64,000 nt of DNA from an uncultured Faecalibacterium sp. (GTDB lineage Bacteria > Bacillota > Clostridia > Oscillospirales > Ruminococcaceae): the NCBI GenBank assembly GCA_934561555.1, contig CAKTGQ010000010.1, positions 1 to 64,000 on the forward strand, read 5' to 3'. The notes beneath the pieces are model-generated. The model made no database searches and had not been told where the DNA came from. It saw only the letters and a list, made by a program, of their open reading frames with translations. Positions 8,290 to 16,664 of this stretch are shown piece by piece (positions within the stretch are counted from its first letter, which is position 1; each line of letters starts with the position of its first letter). The translations under genes and the position numbers were made by a program.

Positions 8290-9567
8290 TTATTTCTCAT
8301 ACCGGATGGTCACGCTGCGGGCGTGGGCGTGCAGACCCTCGCGCTCGGCAAAGTCTGCAATGCGGGGCGCAACGGCTTCCAGCGCGTCCCGGGTGTAGTA
8401 GATGAAGCTGGACTTCTTGACAAAGTCGTCCACGCCCAGCGGGCTGGAAAAGCGTGCGGTGCCGCTGGTGGGCAGGGTGTGGTTGGGGCCGGCAAAGTAA
8501 TCGCCCAGCGCCTCCGGCACATTGCGGCCAAGGAAGATGCTGCCCGCGTTGCGGATCTCGTTCAGCACACCGAAGGGGTCCTCCACGCATACTTCCAAGT
8601 GCTCCGGCGCGATGATGTTGCAGGCTTCAATAGCCTTGTGCAGGTCGGTGCAGAGGATGATCTTGCCGTTGTCGTCCACGCTGGCGCGGGCAATGGCGGC
8701 GCGGGGCAGCTGCGGGATCTGCACTTCCAGTTCTGCCTGTACCGCCTTGGCAAGGGCTTCGCTGTCGGTGACCAGCACCGGGCTTGCCAGCTTGTCGTGC
8801 TCGGCCTGACTCAACAGGTCTGCCGCCACCCATGCGGGGTCACAGCTGCCGTCTGCCAGCACCAGAATTTCGCTGGGGCCTGCGATCATATCAATGCCCA
8901 CCTTGCCGAACACCTTGCGCTTGGCGGTGGCAACGTAGATGTTGCCGGGGCCTACGATCTTATCCACCGCCGGGATGCTCTGGGTACCGTAGGCCAGCGC
9001 CGCCACAGCCTGTGCGCCGCCGGTCTTGAAAATCTTGGTCACCCCGGCGGTGGCGGCAGCGGCCAGAATGACCGGGTTCACCTTGCCGTCCTTCCCGGCG
9101 GGGGTGGTCATCACAATCTCGGACACCCCCGCCACCTTGGCGGGGATGACGTCCATGAGCACGGTGGAAGGGTACGCCGCCGTGCCGCCGGGCACATACA
9201 CACCGGCCTTTTCAATGGGGGTGTATTTCTGCCCCAGTACAATGCCGGGGCGGTCGTTCATCACAAAATTCTTGTGCACCTGCTGGCGGTGGAACTGCTC
9301 GATGTTCTCCGCTGCCTGCCGCAGGGTCTCGAGGAAATACGGGTCCATGCCCGCAAAGGCTTCGTCGATCTCGGCCTGCGTCACCTGTAAATTTTCGATT
9401 GTTGCACCGTCAAACTTCAGGGCGTAGTCCTTCAGGGCGTCATCGCCCCGGGCACGCACGTCCGCAATGATGGCGTCCACCACGTCTTCCACGTTCTTTT
9501 CGGCGCGGATATCCCGGTTCAAAATCTCTTCCGGTTTCAGCTCGTCAAAATTATACAGCTTTATCAT
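8290..9567 (-). CDS. hisD: Histidinol dehydrogenase
   Basis: HisD (425 residues) performs the last two NAD-dependent oxidations, histidinol to histidinal to histidine. The zinc-ligand motif SQAEHD gives Gln254 and His257; the catalytic pair is Glu322-His323 in APEHLEV; GPGNIYV and AGPSEI are intact. Its ATG overlaps the stop of hisZG by 4 bp, so it is the second gene of the operon and translationally coupled. Confidence 0.97.
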   Translation of the reverse strand: MIKLYNFDELKPEEILNRDIRAEKNVEDVVDAIIADVRARGDDALKDYALKFDGATIENLQVTQAEIDEAFAGMDPYFLETLRQAAENIEQFHRQQVHKNFVMNDRPGIVLGQKYTPIEKAGVYVPGGTAAYPSTVLMDVIPAKVAGVSEIVMTTPAGKDGKVNPVILAAAATAGVTKIFKTGGAQAVAALAYGTQSIPAVDKIVGPGNIYVATAKRKVFGKVGIDMIAGPSEILVLADGSCDPAWVAADLLSQAEHDKLASPVLVTDSEALAKAVQAELEVQIPQLPRAAIARASVDDNGKIILCTDLHKAIEACNIIAPEHLEVCVEDPFGVLNEIRNAGSIFLGRNVPEALGDYFAGPNHTLPTSGTARFSSPLGVDDFVKKSSFIYYTRDALEAVAPRIADFAEREGLHAHARSVTIRYEK

Positions 9568-11159
9568 TTTTCTTCCTCCTGCTTGTGCAAGGTGTCGCGC
9601 AGCTTTTCCAGCATGGTGTCCATCTGCCGGTGCTTGAACTGGTAGCTGGCCTTGTTGGCAATGAACCGCGCCGAGATGGGCATGAACTCGGTGACCACCT
9701 GTAAGCCGTTCTCCCGCAGGGTGGTGCCGGTCTCCACGATGTCCACAATGACGTCCGAAAGCCCAAGGATGGGCGCCAGCTCAATGGAGCCGTTCAGCTT
9801 GATGATATCGATATCCCGCCCCATGGAGGCGTAGTAGCGTTTTGCAATGTTGACGAACTTGGTAGCCACCCGCACCGGGCGGCTGGGGTCGTCCCGGTAG
9901 CCCGCCGGGGCGGCTACGCACATCCGGCAGCGGCCAAGGCCGGTGTCCAGCAGTTCGTACACGTCTGCGGCGGCTTCGGTCAGGATGTCCTTGCCCACGA
10001 TGCCCACATCGGCAGCGCCGTGCTCCACATAGATGGCCACGTCGCTGGGCTTGACCAGAAAATACCGGATGCCCGCCGCCGGGTTCTCCACCACCAGCTT
10101 GCGGGTGGCGTTGTAGTCCTCCGGGCAGCCGTAGCCGATGCCCGCCAGTAAGTTGTATACCTTGTCGCCCAGCCGCCCCTTGGGCAGCGCCACGTTCAGC
10201 ATCACCTTGCCGGTGTCCTGATGCTGCACCGGCGGCATTGCGTTCAGCCGGTCCAGCTCGTCCAGATACACCGCAAAGCCGATGGCACCCGCCCCGGGGG
10301 TGAACTTTTGCAGCAGCAGATCGTACCGTCCGCCCTTCAGCAGCGGGCGGGGCAAAGCCTTGAGATAGCCCTGAAACACAAGGCCGTTGTAGTATTCCAT
10401 CTCACCGGCTAAGGTCAGGTCCAGCCGGATGCTGCCGCCTGCCTGTCCCAGCGTGGGCGCTAGGGCGGTCAGCTCTGCCACGGCGGCAGTCATGGCGGGG
10501 TTGCGGCAGAGCGCCGCCGCCTTGGAAAGGGTAGCGGCGTAGCTGCCGGAAAGCTCCAGCACCCCGCACAAGGCGTCCGCTGCTGTTTCGGAAAGCCCCG
10601 CAGAAAGCGCAGCGGCACGCAGTTCATGGGCATTTTTCTGCCGCAGCTTTTCCAGCAGCTGCGCCCGGGCGGCTTCCGGCACGCCCAGTGCATCGAACAG
10701 GCCGAACAGGTAGCCCATGTGGCTGACTTCCAGCACCCACTCAGCGCCCAGCGCCGCCAGCGACTGCGCCGCCAGACACACCGCCTGCTGCACCTCGGCC
10801 TCGCCCACAGCGCCCAGCAGTTCCAGACCCATCTGGGAGATCTCTTTAAAGGTGTGGCTCTCGGCAGAAGGACGGTAGACGTTTTCGTGGTAGTAGTACC
10901 GTAGCGTCTCGCCCGGGGCGGGCTGTGCCGTCTTGGCGATGGACAGGGTCACGTCCGGCTTGAGCGCCAGCAGACGGCCATCCAGGTCGGTAAAGGTGAT
11001 GACCTGCTCCGACGACAGAAAGCTGCGGTTCTCCTGATACAGGCTGTACTCCTCGAACCGTCCCATGTGGTACTTGCGGCAGCCTGCCGTCTCGTACAGG
11101 CTGCGCAGCGCAAAGGAGGCGCGCTCCTTTGGCTGCAAATGCTCCAGACTGAACTCCAT
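9564..11159 (-). CDS. hisZG: HisZ-HisG fusion: ATP phosphoribosyltransferase with its regulatory subunit
   Basis: A single 531-residue frame joins two proteins that are normally separate. Residues 1 to about 308 are HisZ, the histidyl-tRNA-synthetase-like regulatory subunit (TFTDLDGRLLALKPDVT near 55-71, LDLTLAGEMEYYNGLVFQGY near 246-265). A roughly 10-residue linker follows, then about 318-531 is the short-form HisG catalytic subunit (VALPKGRLGD at 323-332, phosphate-binding VETGTTLRENG near the C-terminus). Short HisG needs HisZ for activity and histidine feedback, so fusion fixes 1:1 stoichiometry. GAGGGAG lies 4 nt before the ATG. It is the promoter-proximal gene of the his operon. Order is HisZ then HisG with no stop or frameshift at the joint. 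Confidence 0.93.
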   Translation of the reverse strand: MEFSLEHLQPKERASFALRSLYETAGCRKYHMGRFEEYSLYQENRSFLSSEQVITFTDLDGRLLALKPDVTLSIAKTAQPAPGETLRYYYHENVYRPSAESHTFKEISQMGLELLGAVGEAEVQQAVCLAAQSLAALGAEWVLEVSHMGYLFGLFDALGVPEAARAQLLEKLRQKNAHELRAAALSAGLSETAADALCGVLELSGSYAATLSKAAALCRNPAMTAAVAELTALAPTLGQAGGSIRLDLTLAGEMEYYNGLVFQGYLKALPRPLLKGGRYDLLLQKFTPGAGAIGFAVYLDELDRLNAMPPVQHQDTGKVMLNVALPKGRLGDKVYNLLAGIGYGCPEDYNATRKLVVENPAAGIRYFLVKPSDVAIYVEHGAADVGIVGKDILTEAAADVYELLDTGLGRCRMCVAAPAGYRDDPSRPVRVATKFVNIAKRYYASMGRDIDIIKLNGSIELAPILGLSDVIVDIVETGTTLRENGLQVVTEFMPISARFIANKASYQFKHRQMDTMLEKLRDTLHKQEEEK

Positions 11160-11296
11160 TTCGCTCCCTCGTTTCCTTTCCCGTGGTTCTTTTTCCTTGT
11201 TTTCTTTCCCTGCACCGGCACAATTCCGGCGTCTCTATACACAAAAACATCCGGCGCGGCATCCTCCGCGCCATAAAATGAAAGGCTTCTGTCCTT

Positions 11297-11325
11297 ATTT
11301 TACTTTATCTGGGTAAAGTTGTAAA
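11297..11325 (-). promoter_or_regulatory. his operon promoter
   Basis: Minus strand: -35 TTTACA (11325-11320), 17-bp spacer, -10 TAAAAT (11302-11297). The leader of about 130 nt has a GGCGCGG/CCGCGCC hairpin near 11252-11271 but no histidine-codon leader peptide and no T-box motif that I can find. Confidence 0.7.
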
Positions 11326-11450
11326 GCGTGAAAGTGACGTCTTTTCCATTCTTATCCTACAATTTTTCAGTGCGTTTGTACAGAAAGGCGAAAATTTTTC
11401 ACCCCAACATACGCACAGGTGATGGAAGGAAAAAACAGAGAGGAAAGAGC

Positions 11451-11657
11451 GCCCTCTCAGGCGCTCCCGCGCCAGATTCCCCCTTTTGTCACCTGCGGTG
11501 ACATCTTCCCCCGGAGCGGGGGAAGTCTTTCCTCTCAGGGAGAGCCAAGCCGTAAGGCTTGTTGCTAAAGTATTAGGTGTAATGAGAAAGCTTCCGGTGG
11601 TGCTCTTGCCTCTCCCTTTGGGAGAGGTGGATTTGCGAAGCAAAGACGGAGAGGGCG
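11451..11657. repeat. Family B element
   Basis: Begins CCCTCTCAGGCGCTCCCGCG and ends GACGGAGAGGG. Inside are GTCACC-TGC-GGTGAC, CTTCCCCCGGAGCGGGGGAAG, and paired TCTCCC/GGGAGA blocks separated by an A/T-richer centre that is conserved in several copies. Confidence 0.75.
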
Positions 11658-11680
11658 AGGACACCAGCTTCCGCTTGCCG

Positions 11681-11801
11681 TTACGACCCCTCCCGTGAAA
11701 AGGCAATTCTGGAAAATCCGCAGATTTTCCAGAATTGCGAATTAAAAATAATTTTTCCGCTGATGATGCGCAGAGCAACGCGGAGCGCATTCCCAATCGT
11801 C
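11681..11801. repeat. Family A hairpin element
   Basis: GACCCCTCCCGTGAAAA flank, a perfect 16-bp stem (GCAATTCTGGAAAATC / its complement) with loop CGCA at 11703-11738, the AATTTTTCCGCTGA block, second stem ATGCGC/GCGCAT, end CCAATCGT. The stem sequence is unlike any other copy in the window. Confidence 0.8.
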
Positions 11802-11868
11802 CTCCTCCCGGCTGCCTTGTATTCCACCGCGCAAAGGCGTATACTGGGGCAAAAAGGAGGCGTTTGCC

Positions 11869-12282
11869 ATGTGGTTCGTTTACGCGCTGGGGTCTGCGGT
11901 GTTTGCCGCCCTTACCTCGATTCTGGCAAAAATCGGCATTGAGGGGGTCAACTCCACCCTTGCCACTGCCATCCGCACAGCGGTGGTGCTACTGATGAGC
12001 TGGGGCATGGTGTTCCTCACCGGCACCCAGACCGGCATTGCGGACATCTCCCGCCGCAGCTGGCTGTTTTTGGTGCTGTCCGGCCTTGCCACCGGTGCAA
12101 GCTGGCTGTGCTACTACCACGCCTTGCAGGTGGGTGCAGCGTCCAAGGTAGTGCCCATTGATAAGCTGAGCGTGGTCATTACTCTTGCGCTGGCTTTTGT
12201 AGTGCTGCACGAGCCCTTTACCGCCAAAAGCCTCATTGGCTGTGCCCTCATCACCGCCGGCACGCTGTTTATGGTGCTGTAA
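11869..12282 (+). CDS. Single-domain EamA (DMT superfamily) transporter
   Basis: A 137-residue membrane protein with about five hydrophobic helices, corresponding to one EamA domain; full-length DMT transporters carry two. The motif DKLSVVITLALAFVVLHEP near 97-115 is typical of the family. Half-size EamA proteins exist and work as dimers, and nothing suggests truncation. GGAGG is placed 9 nt before the ATG. The TAA stop is the first three bases of the following family A element. The substrate cannot be told. Confidence 0.85.
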   Translation: MWFVYALGSAVFAALTSILAKIGIEGVNSTLATAIRTAVVLLMSWGMVFLTGTQTGIADISRRSWLFLVLSGLATGASWLCYYHALQVGAASKVVPIDKLSVVITLALAFVVLHEPFTAKSLIGCALITAGTLFMVL

Positions 12283-12456
12283 CGATTTAGAATGGCTTCC
12301 GCTGCGCTCTAGCCATTTTCAGCGGAAAAATTATTTTAAATTTCGGGGTACAGAAACGCCTGCGGGCGTTTCTGTACCCCATTTTCACAGGTGGGGTCGT
12401 AGCCATGAACTGCATTTGCAGCACCGCTTTCTGCGAAAGCTATTCTAAATCGTTAT
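12280..12456. repeat. Family A element with perfect terminal inverted repeats
   Basis: Termini TAACGATTTAGAAT (12280-12293) and ATTCTAAATCGTTA (12443-12456) are perfect inverted repeats. Internal hairpin 12345-12380 has a perfect 16-bp stem GGGGTACAGAAACGCC with TGCG loop; second stem ATGGCT/AGCCAT. This is the best-preserved copy and defines the element's ends. Confidence 0.85.
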
Positions 12457-12500
12457 CTTCCCGGTGGAGCTTTTGCACCTTCCAGTCAGCACGAAAAAAA

Positions 12501-12550
12501 GCTCCCCCTTTCGGGGGAGCTGGCATCGCGCAGCGATGACTGAGAGGGTT
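12501..12550. repeat. Short family B element
   Basis: CTCCCCCTTTCGGGGGAG palindrome, CATCGC-GCA-GCGATG hairpin, then TGAGAGGG. Ends 6 bp before the marR-family stop codon. Confidence 0.7.
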
Positions 12551-12555
12551 CGTTC

Positions 12556-13011
12556 TTATTCCTCGCCTTTTTTCAGCATATCCAGTTCCGGCATCAGCTC
12601 GGTGCTCACGATGGTAAGCATCTGTTCCAGCTTAGCGCATTCCTCGGGGGTAAAGCGCTGGCGGGCACGCTCCACTACGGTGTGCAGGTAAGAGTAGCTG
12701 ATGTTGTAGTAGTCGATATACTTCTGGGTGGGGCGCAGGTGGTACTCCCGCCGGTCGGTGGTGGACTGGATCTTTTCCACATAGCCCTTTTTCACCAGAC
12801 TGCCGATCTTGTATGCCGCATTGGGGGTGGAGATCTGCATCATGCGGGAAAACTCCGCGATGGTGGGCTCGCCCATGGCCATGATGCCCTCCATGCAGAA
12901 GGACTCCACCGTGGTCAGGGTAGCCTCACGGGTGGCAAAACGCTGGAACACGTTCTGATAAAAATGCAGCTTGAATTTGGTGTAGACGTCCTGAAAAGCT
13001 TTTTCCAGCAT
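12556..13011 (-). CDS. MarR-family transcriptional regulator
   Basis: A 151-residue protein with a MarR winged-helix layout: N-terminal dimer helix, HTH around TIAEFSRMMQISTPNAAYKI (about 50-69), beta-wing YVEKIQSTTDRREYHLRPT (about 76-94) with the conserved DRR, and a C-terminal dimer helix. Such repressors release DNA on binding phenolic or drug-like ligands. GGAGG sits 10 nt before the ATG. A TATAC/GTATA palindrome in its own promoter suggests autoregulation. Neighbouring nhaC on the same strand is separated by terminator-like hairpins, so co-transcription is doubtful. Confidence 0.88.
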   Translation of the reverse strand: MLEKAFQDVYTKFKLHFYQNVFQRFATREATLTTVESFCMEGIMAMGEPTIAEFSRMMQISTPNAAYKIGSLVKKGYVEKIQSTTDRREYHLRPTQKYIDYYNISYSYLHTVVERARQRFTPEECAKLEQMLTIVSTELMPELDMLKKGEE

Positions 13012-13045
13012 GGGTCATGCGCCTCCAATGGTTCAACTTTTTTAC

Positions 13046-13060
13046 TATACGTTCAGTATA
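13046..13060. promoter_or_regulatory. Candidate MarR operator
   Basis: TATAC-GTTCA-GTATA palindrome about 35 bp upstream of the MarR start; on the minus strand it contains TATACT, a possible -10. Position suits autorepression; the assignment is inferred. Confidence 0.4.
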
Positions 13061-13138
13061 CCACGAAAATGCCCCGCTGCATAGCGGAATATTTACACAG
13101 CCGCAGAAATAAATTCTTGCGGCTTGACCCGGAGCAAG

Positions 13139-13166
13139 GGCGTTCCCCCCGGCCGGGGGGAACGCC
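13139..13166. terminator. 28-nt perfect palindrome after nhaC
   Basis: GGCGTTCCCCCCGG is followed directly by its exact complement. A weaker hairpin (GCCGCA/TGCGGC, 13100-13123) lies next to it. It probably ends nhaC transcription although neither side has a strong T run. Confidence 0.5.
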
Positions 13167-13177
13167 TGATTTCCATA

Positions 13178-14851
13178 TTACGCAGCATCCCCGGAAGTTT
13201 TCGCCCGGGTGCGGGCGCGGATGACGCTGAGCACTACCAGTTCCAGCACGATGGCCACCACCAGCAGCACCAGCGAGGTCAGCAGGCTTGCGCGGCTGCC
13301 CAGCACCGCCTGTGCAAGGCCGGTGATGACGTAGCACACCGCCGAGCAGGCTGCCGCCGTAATGGCGTAGGGCAGCTGGGTGGAAACGTGGTTCACATGG
13401 CTGCAATGTGCGCCCGCCGAAGCCATGATGGTGGTATCCGAGATGGGAGAGCAGTGGTCGCCGCACACCGCGCCGGACAGGCAGGCGGCAATGGACACCA
13501 CCAGCATCTCACCGTCCGGGAAGGCCTGACAGACGATGGGGATCAGGATGGAGAAGGTGCCCCAGGAAGTGCCGGTGGCAAAGGCAAGGAACACCGCCAC
13601 AAGGAAGATGATGAACGGCAGCAGATACTGCAAGGCAGAAGCGGAATTGCCCAGCAGGTTTGCCACATAATACTTTGCGCCCAGCAGGCCGGTCATACCG
13701 GACAGCGTCCATGCAAGGGACAAGATCAGCATGGGGCTGACCATGGCCTTGAAGCCCTCGGGGATGCAGGCGGCAAAATCCTGAAAGGTCATCACGCTGC
13801 GCACCCGGTAAAATACAAAGGTGAACAGCAGGGCGATGCTGCTGCCCAGCACCAGACCTGCCGAAGCGTCGCAGTCCGCAAAGGCGGTGATGAAGTCCAC
13901 GCCCTCAAAGAAGCCGCCGGTGTACACCATGCCGAAGATGCACGCCGCGATCAGCACCAGCACCGGCGCGATCAGGTCGATGACATGGCCGTTGGTGTCC
14001 GAGCCGTCGTCCACATCGTCGCCGTAGGGACGGTCGGCGGTGGTGAACAGGTCGCCATTTTTAGCATTGTCCTCGTTCAGCTTCATGGGGCCGAACTCTG
14101 CCCCGGTAAAGATGAGGAACAGGCTCATCACCACGGTCAGCATGGCGTAATAGTTATAAGGGATGGTGCGCAGGAACATGGTAAAGCCGTTGATGCCGGA
14201 GCCCGCCGGGACGCTGGAAGTAACGGCAGCCGCCCAGCTGGACACCGGCGCAATAATGCAGATGGGCGCGGCGGTGGAATCGATCAGGTAGGCCAGTTTT
14301 GCGCGGGACACCTTCTGCCGGTCGGTCACTGGGCGCATCACCGAGCCCACGGTCAGGCAGTTGAAATAGTCGTCCACAAAGATCATCACGCCCAGCAGCA
14401 GGGTGGCGAACTGTGCGCCCGCCCGGCTGTGGATGTGGGTGGACGCCCAGCGGCCAAAGGCTGCCGAGCCGCCCGCCTTGTTCATCAGCGCCACCAGAAT
14501 GCCCAGCATTACCAGAAAGGCCAGAATGCCCACGTTGCCGGAGTCCGACAGCTTGGTGATCATGCCGCCGTCCTCGTTGAAGAACAGGGTGTTCAGCGCA
14601 AGCTCAAGGTTGCCGTTGGCATACAGCAGTGCACCGGAGGCAATGCCCACCAACAGCGAGGTGTACACCTCTTTAGTGTTCAGTGCCAGCACGATGGCAA
14701 TGACCGGCGGCAGCAGGGAAAAGAAGGTGCTGTACACCGCACAGGTGTAGGTGGCGGGGTCGGCCACCTTGCCGGGGGTTACCGCCGTGCACCACAGCAG
14801 CAGGGCAAAGACGAACAGCGCCCCCGCCCAGGATAAGTTTTTGTTTTTCAT
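13178..14851 (-). CDS. NhaC-family sodium/proton antiporter
   Basis: A 557-residue polytopic membrane protein of the NhaC/ion-transporter superfamily. The hallmark GDHCSPISDTTIMASAGA lies near residue 470 and VDDYFNCLTVGSVMRP near 160-175; both halves contain the inverted-repeat arrangement of the family. The region around residues 285-310 is a hydrophilic loop rich in Asp. Related proteins exchange sodium for protons or, in some members, exchange organic acids such as malate/lactate, so the exact substrate is open. GAGGAG precedes the ATG by 4 nt. Confidence 0.88.
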   Translation of the reverse strand: MKNKNLSWAGALFVFALLLWCTAVTPGKVADPATYTCAVYSTFFSLLPPVIAIVLALNTKEVYTSLLVGIASGALLYANGNLELALNTLFFNEDGGMITKLSDSGNVGILAFLVMLGILVALMNKAGGSAAFGRWASTHIHSRAGAQFATLLLGVMIFVDDYFNCLTVGSVMRPVTDRQKVSRAKLAYLIDSTAAPICIIAPVSSWAAAVTSSVPAGSGINGFTMFLRTIPYNYYAMLTVVMSLFLIFTGAEFGPMKLNEDNAKNGDLFTTADRPYGDDVDDGSDTNGHVIDLIAPVLVLIAACIFGMVYTGGFFEGVDFITAFADCDASAGLVLGSSIALLFTFVFYRVRSVMTFQDFAACIPEGFKAMVSPMLILSLAWTLSGMTGLLGAKYYVANLLGNSASALQYLLPFIIFLVAVFLAFATGTSWGTFSILIPIVCQAFPDGEMLVVSIAACLSGAVCGDHCSPISDTTIMASAGAHCSHVNHVSTQLPYAITAAACSAVCYVITGLAQAVLGSRASLLTSLVLLVVAIVLELVVLSVIRARTRAKTSGDAA

Positions 14852-14958
14852 AAGCTCCTCATATCAAGTATCAGTTATTGTCTGCGGGGTTCGTCCGGCG
14901 TATCGGGGCGCAGACTGCGGGGCAGACTACCCACAGTAACGCAAAGGGGGTGTGCACC

Positions 14959-15114
14959 GTGCCGGATTACAAGGCCATGTACTTTGAACTGTTCCGCGCC
15001 AGCGTGCAGGCTGTGCAGCTTTTGCAGGACGCGCAGACCCGTGCCGAGCAGCAGCTGTTGGCCGCAGACCCGCCGCCGCTGCGGCTGGACGAAACAGAAC
15101 CGGACGATCCTTAG
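14959..15114 (+). CDS. Small conserved-type protein, 51 residues
   Basis: Starts at GTG with GGGGGTG 8 nt upstream; reads VPDYKAMYFELFRASVQAV... with a charged helix (LLQDAQTRAEQQLL) and an acidic proline-rich tail. Small proteins of the pattern (D)YKxMYxxLF...A..AQxRAEE are widespread in Clostridia and have no known function. Its TAG stop overlaps the stop of the convergent thioesterase gene. Coding is likely given the site and family resemblance, but the length is short. Confidence 0.55.
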   Translation: MPDYKAMYFELFRASVQAVQLLQDAQTRAEQQLLAADPPPLRLDETEPDDP

Positions 15115-15500
15115 CCCTTTTTGGCCTCTGCCTTAGCGGCAAACTTTTCCTCAAAGATGACAAAGCGCTCGTGGGTGCCGCCGCCCACAGGGCCCTTCTC
15201 GTCTGCAAGCGTCACCTTAAAGGTCAGCTTGCGGCCCTCTACGGCCACCAGTTCGCTGTGGCAGGTCACGGTCATGCCCACCGGGGTGGGTGCGGTGTGC
15301 TCCAGTTCCAGCTTGGTGCCCACCGTGCCGCTGCCCGCTTCCAGTGCAGGGGCAACGCTCTGCCAGCAGGTCTTTTCGGCCAGTGCCACCAGTGCGGGGG
15401 TGGCAAACACGTCCAGCGTGCCGCTGCCCATGGTCTTTGCAGTGTTCTCTGCGCTCACGCGCACGCTCTGCTCGCCGCAGATCCCGGCTTCCAGTTTCAT
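15111..15500 (-). CDS. Thioesterase, FlK/hotdog fold
   Basis: 129 residues with the layout of fluoroacetyl-CoA-thioesterase-like (FlK) hotdog proteins: GSGTLDVFATPALVALAEKT (about 26-45), TVGTKLELEHTAPTPVGMTV (about 59-78) and a final beta strand with GGGTHERFVI. The FlK catalytic positions Thr/Glu/His are plausibly matched by Thr, Glu (AEKT) and His (LEHTAPT), but I did not align them. It likely hydrolyses a short acyl-CoA; substrate unknown. The leader contains a TGCGTCC/GGACGCA hairpin at 15517-15533 just before the GGAGG site. Confidence 0.85.
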   Translation of the reverse strand: MKLEAGICGEQSVRVSAENTAKTMGSGTLDVFATPALVALAEKTCWQSVAPALEAGSGTVGTKLELEHTAPTPVGMTVTCHSELVAVEGRKLTFKVTLADEKGPVGGGTHERFVIFEEKFAAKAEAKKG

Positions 15501-15635
15501 ATACAGTTCCTCCTTATGCGTCCTTTGGACGCAGTTGTGTTATTTGTGGTTACACACCTTTATAAGATATCACAAAACGCACCGGAATGCACTATTTTTT
15601 GCATATTTTTTCAGGGGCTCTTACAGAGGGCGGAA

Positions 15636-16106
15636 GATTTGGAATGCACCGCGCTCCGCGAGGAAAGTTACTGCTTGCCGCAAGCGTGCAGGGACGCTCC
15701 GCTGGGCCAGAGGCAGGGAGGGGTGTTCCGATTCCCCCCTCCCTACCTCTGGACTCCACCCACCCCGCAACGGGTCAAGGGCTGCACGCCCTTGACAAAC
15801 CTAAAGAAGAAGTCGAAGCACAAAAAAGCTAGCGCTGCGCCAGTCGGCGCTATCGCTTTAACGCTTTTTTCGCTTCTCCATTTATAGCCCCTCAGTCGCT
15901 GCGCGACAGCTCCCCCAAGGGGGAGCGAGCGCCCGCCCGCAGCGCTGCGCTTTCGCAGAAAGCGGCGCTGCAAATGCCGTTTCCCTCTACGACCCCTCCC
16001 GTGAAAATAGCGTTTGGAGCGCTCCGCAGAGCGCGACAAACGCGAAATTAAAAATATTTTTTCCGCTGAAGATGGCTAGAGCGAAGCGGAAGCCATTCCA
16101 AATCGT
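15636..16106. repeat. Composite repeat C, copy 1
   Basis: About 470 bp bounded by ATTTGGAATGC and GCCATTCCAAATCG. Internal hairpins include CCAGAGG...CCTCTGG (15707-15752) and GTCAAGGGC-TGCAC-GCCCTTGAC (15774-15796), then a family B core, a CGCTTTCGCAGAAAGCG hairpin, and a complete family A unit (15985-16106; hairpin 16010-16043). Nearly the same sequence recurs at 56564-57033. No credible coding region is present, although short frames run through it. Confidence 0.85.
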
Positions 16107-16216
16107 TTTGCCTGCCCAACCCGCACCCTGTTTGCAAATTAAAATTGCACCTTTTTTGCGTTTTAAGGCGATTTTCAGCAATTTTACGGCAATGTAAAAA
16201 ACTTTGCGGATTTTGC

Positions 16217-16267
16217 TTGACAGGGGGCTGTCTGCGTGTTATCATGAACACATGAACAGATGCTCAT
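16217..16267 (+). promoter_or_regulatory. Promoter and SmtB/ArsR-type operator of the metal module
   Basis: -35 TTGACA (16217-16222), 17-bp spacer, -10 TATCAT (16240-16245). An imperfect inverted repeat ATGAACA-GA-TGCTCAT (16252-16267) lies over the start region, with an extra ATGAACA half site at 16244-16250. This matches the 12-2-12-type operators of ArsR/SmtB metal sensors. Confidence 0.7.
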
Positions 16268-16293
16268 ATATCGAAACGAAAGGGGAGGACAGC

Positions 16294-16623
16294 ATGACCG
16301 GGCTAGAACAAACCGCACCGGAAAAGCAGCCGGTGGAGATGCCGGATGACGAGGTGTTGTACGAACTTGCAGACCTGTTCCGTGTGTTCGGCGATTCCAC
16401 CCGTATCAAAATCTTGTACGCGCTGCACGACAGCGAACTTTGCGTGCAGGATATCGCGGACGCCGTGCAGCTGAGCCAGTCTGCCGTCAGCCACCAGCTG
16501 CGGGTGCTCAAGGATTCCAAGCTTGTGCGCTTCCGGCGGGAGGGCAAAACTGTTTTCTACGCACTGGACGACGACCATGTGCGCAGCATCCTTTCCATGG
16601 GGATGGACCATATCGAAGAATGA
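16294..16623 (+). CDS. ArsR/SmtB-family metal-responsive repressor (zinc-type)
   Basis: A 109-residue winged-helix repressor. HTH: ELCVQDIADAVQLSQSAVSH (48-67); wing: REGKTVFYALDDD (82-94). The C-terminal helix carries Asp93, His95, His106 and Glu109, exactly the D-x-H-x10-H-x2-E spacing of the alpha-5 zinc site of SmtB/CzrA-type sensors. The alpha-3 cysteine pair of cadmium/lead sensors is absent. GGGGAGG sits 6 nt before ATG 16294; longer in-frame starts would overlap the operator. It heads the module with the HMA protein and the P-type ATPase, which it probably represses until zinc is in excess. Confidence 0.9.
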   Translation: MTGLEQTAPEKQPVEMPDDEVLYELADLFRVFGDSTRIKILYALHDSELCVQDIADAVQLSQSAVSHQLRVLKDSKLVRFRREGKTVFYALDDDHVRSILSMGMDHIEE

Positions 16624-16664
16624 CCGGGCACACGCCCGCACAAAAAGAAAGGCTGGTACTTATT

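Noticed and set aside
11160..11300. Histidine T-box or leader-peptide attenuator before hisZG
   Set aside because: No T-box core sequence and no His-codon-rich leader frame were found; only a GC-rich hairpin.
12280..12456. Plain intrinsic terminator for eamA
   Set aside because: The strong hairpin could terminate transcription, but its recurrence with conserved flanks and terminal inverted repeats elsewhere shows it is part of family A elements.
15587..15887. Frames through composite repeat C, mirrored at 56574-56817
   Set aside because: The two copies encode similar short peptides only because the DNA is repeated; hairpins dominate and no initiation site or protein family is evident.
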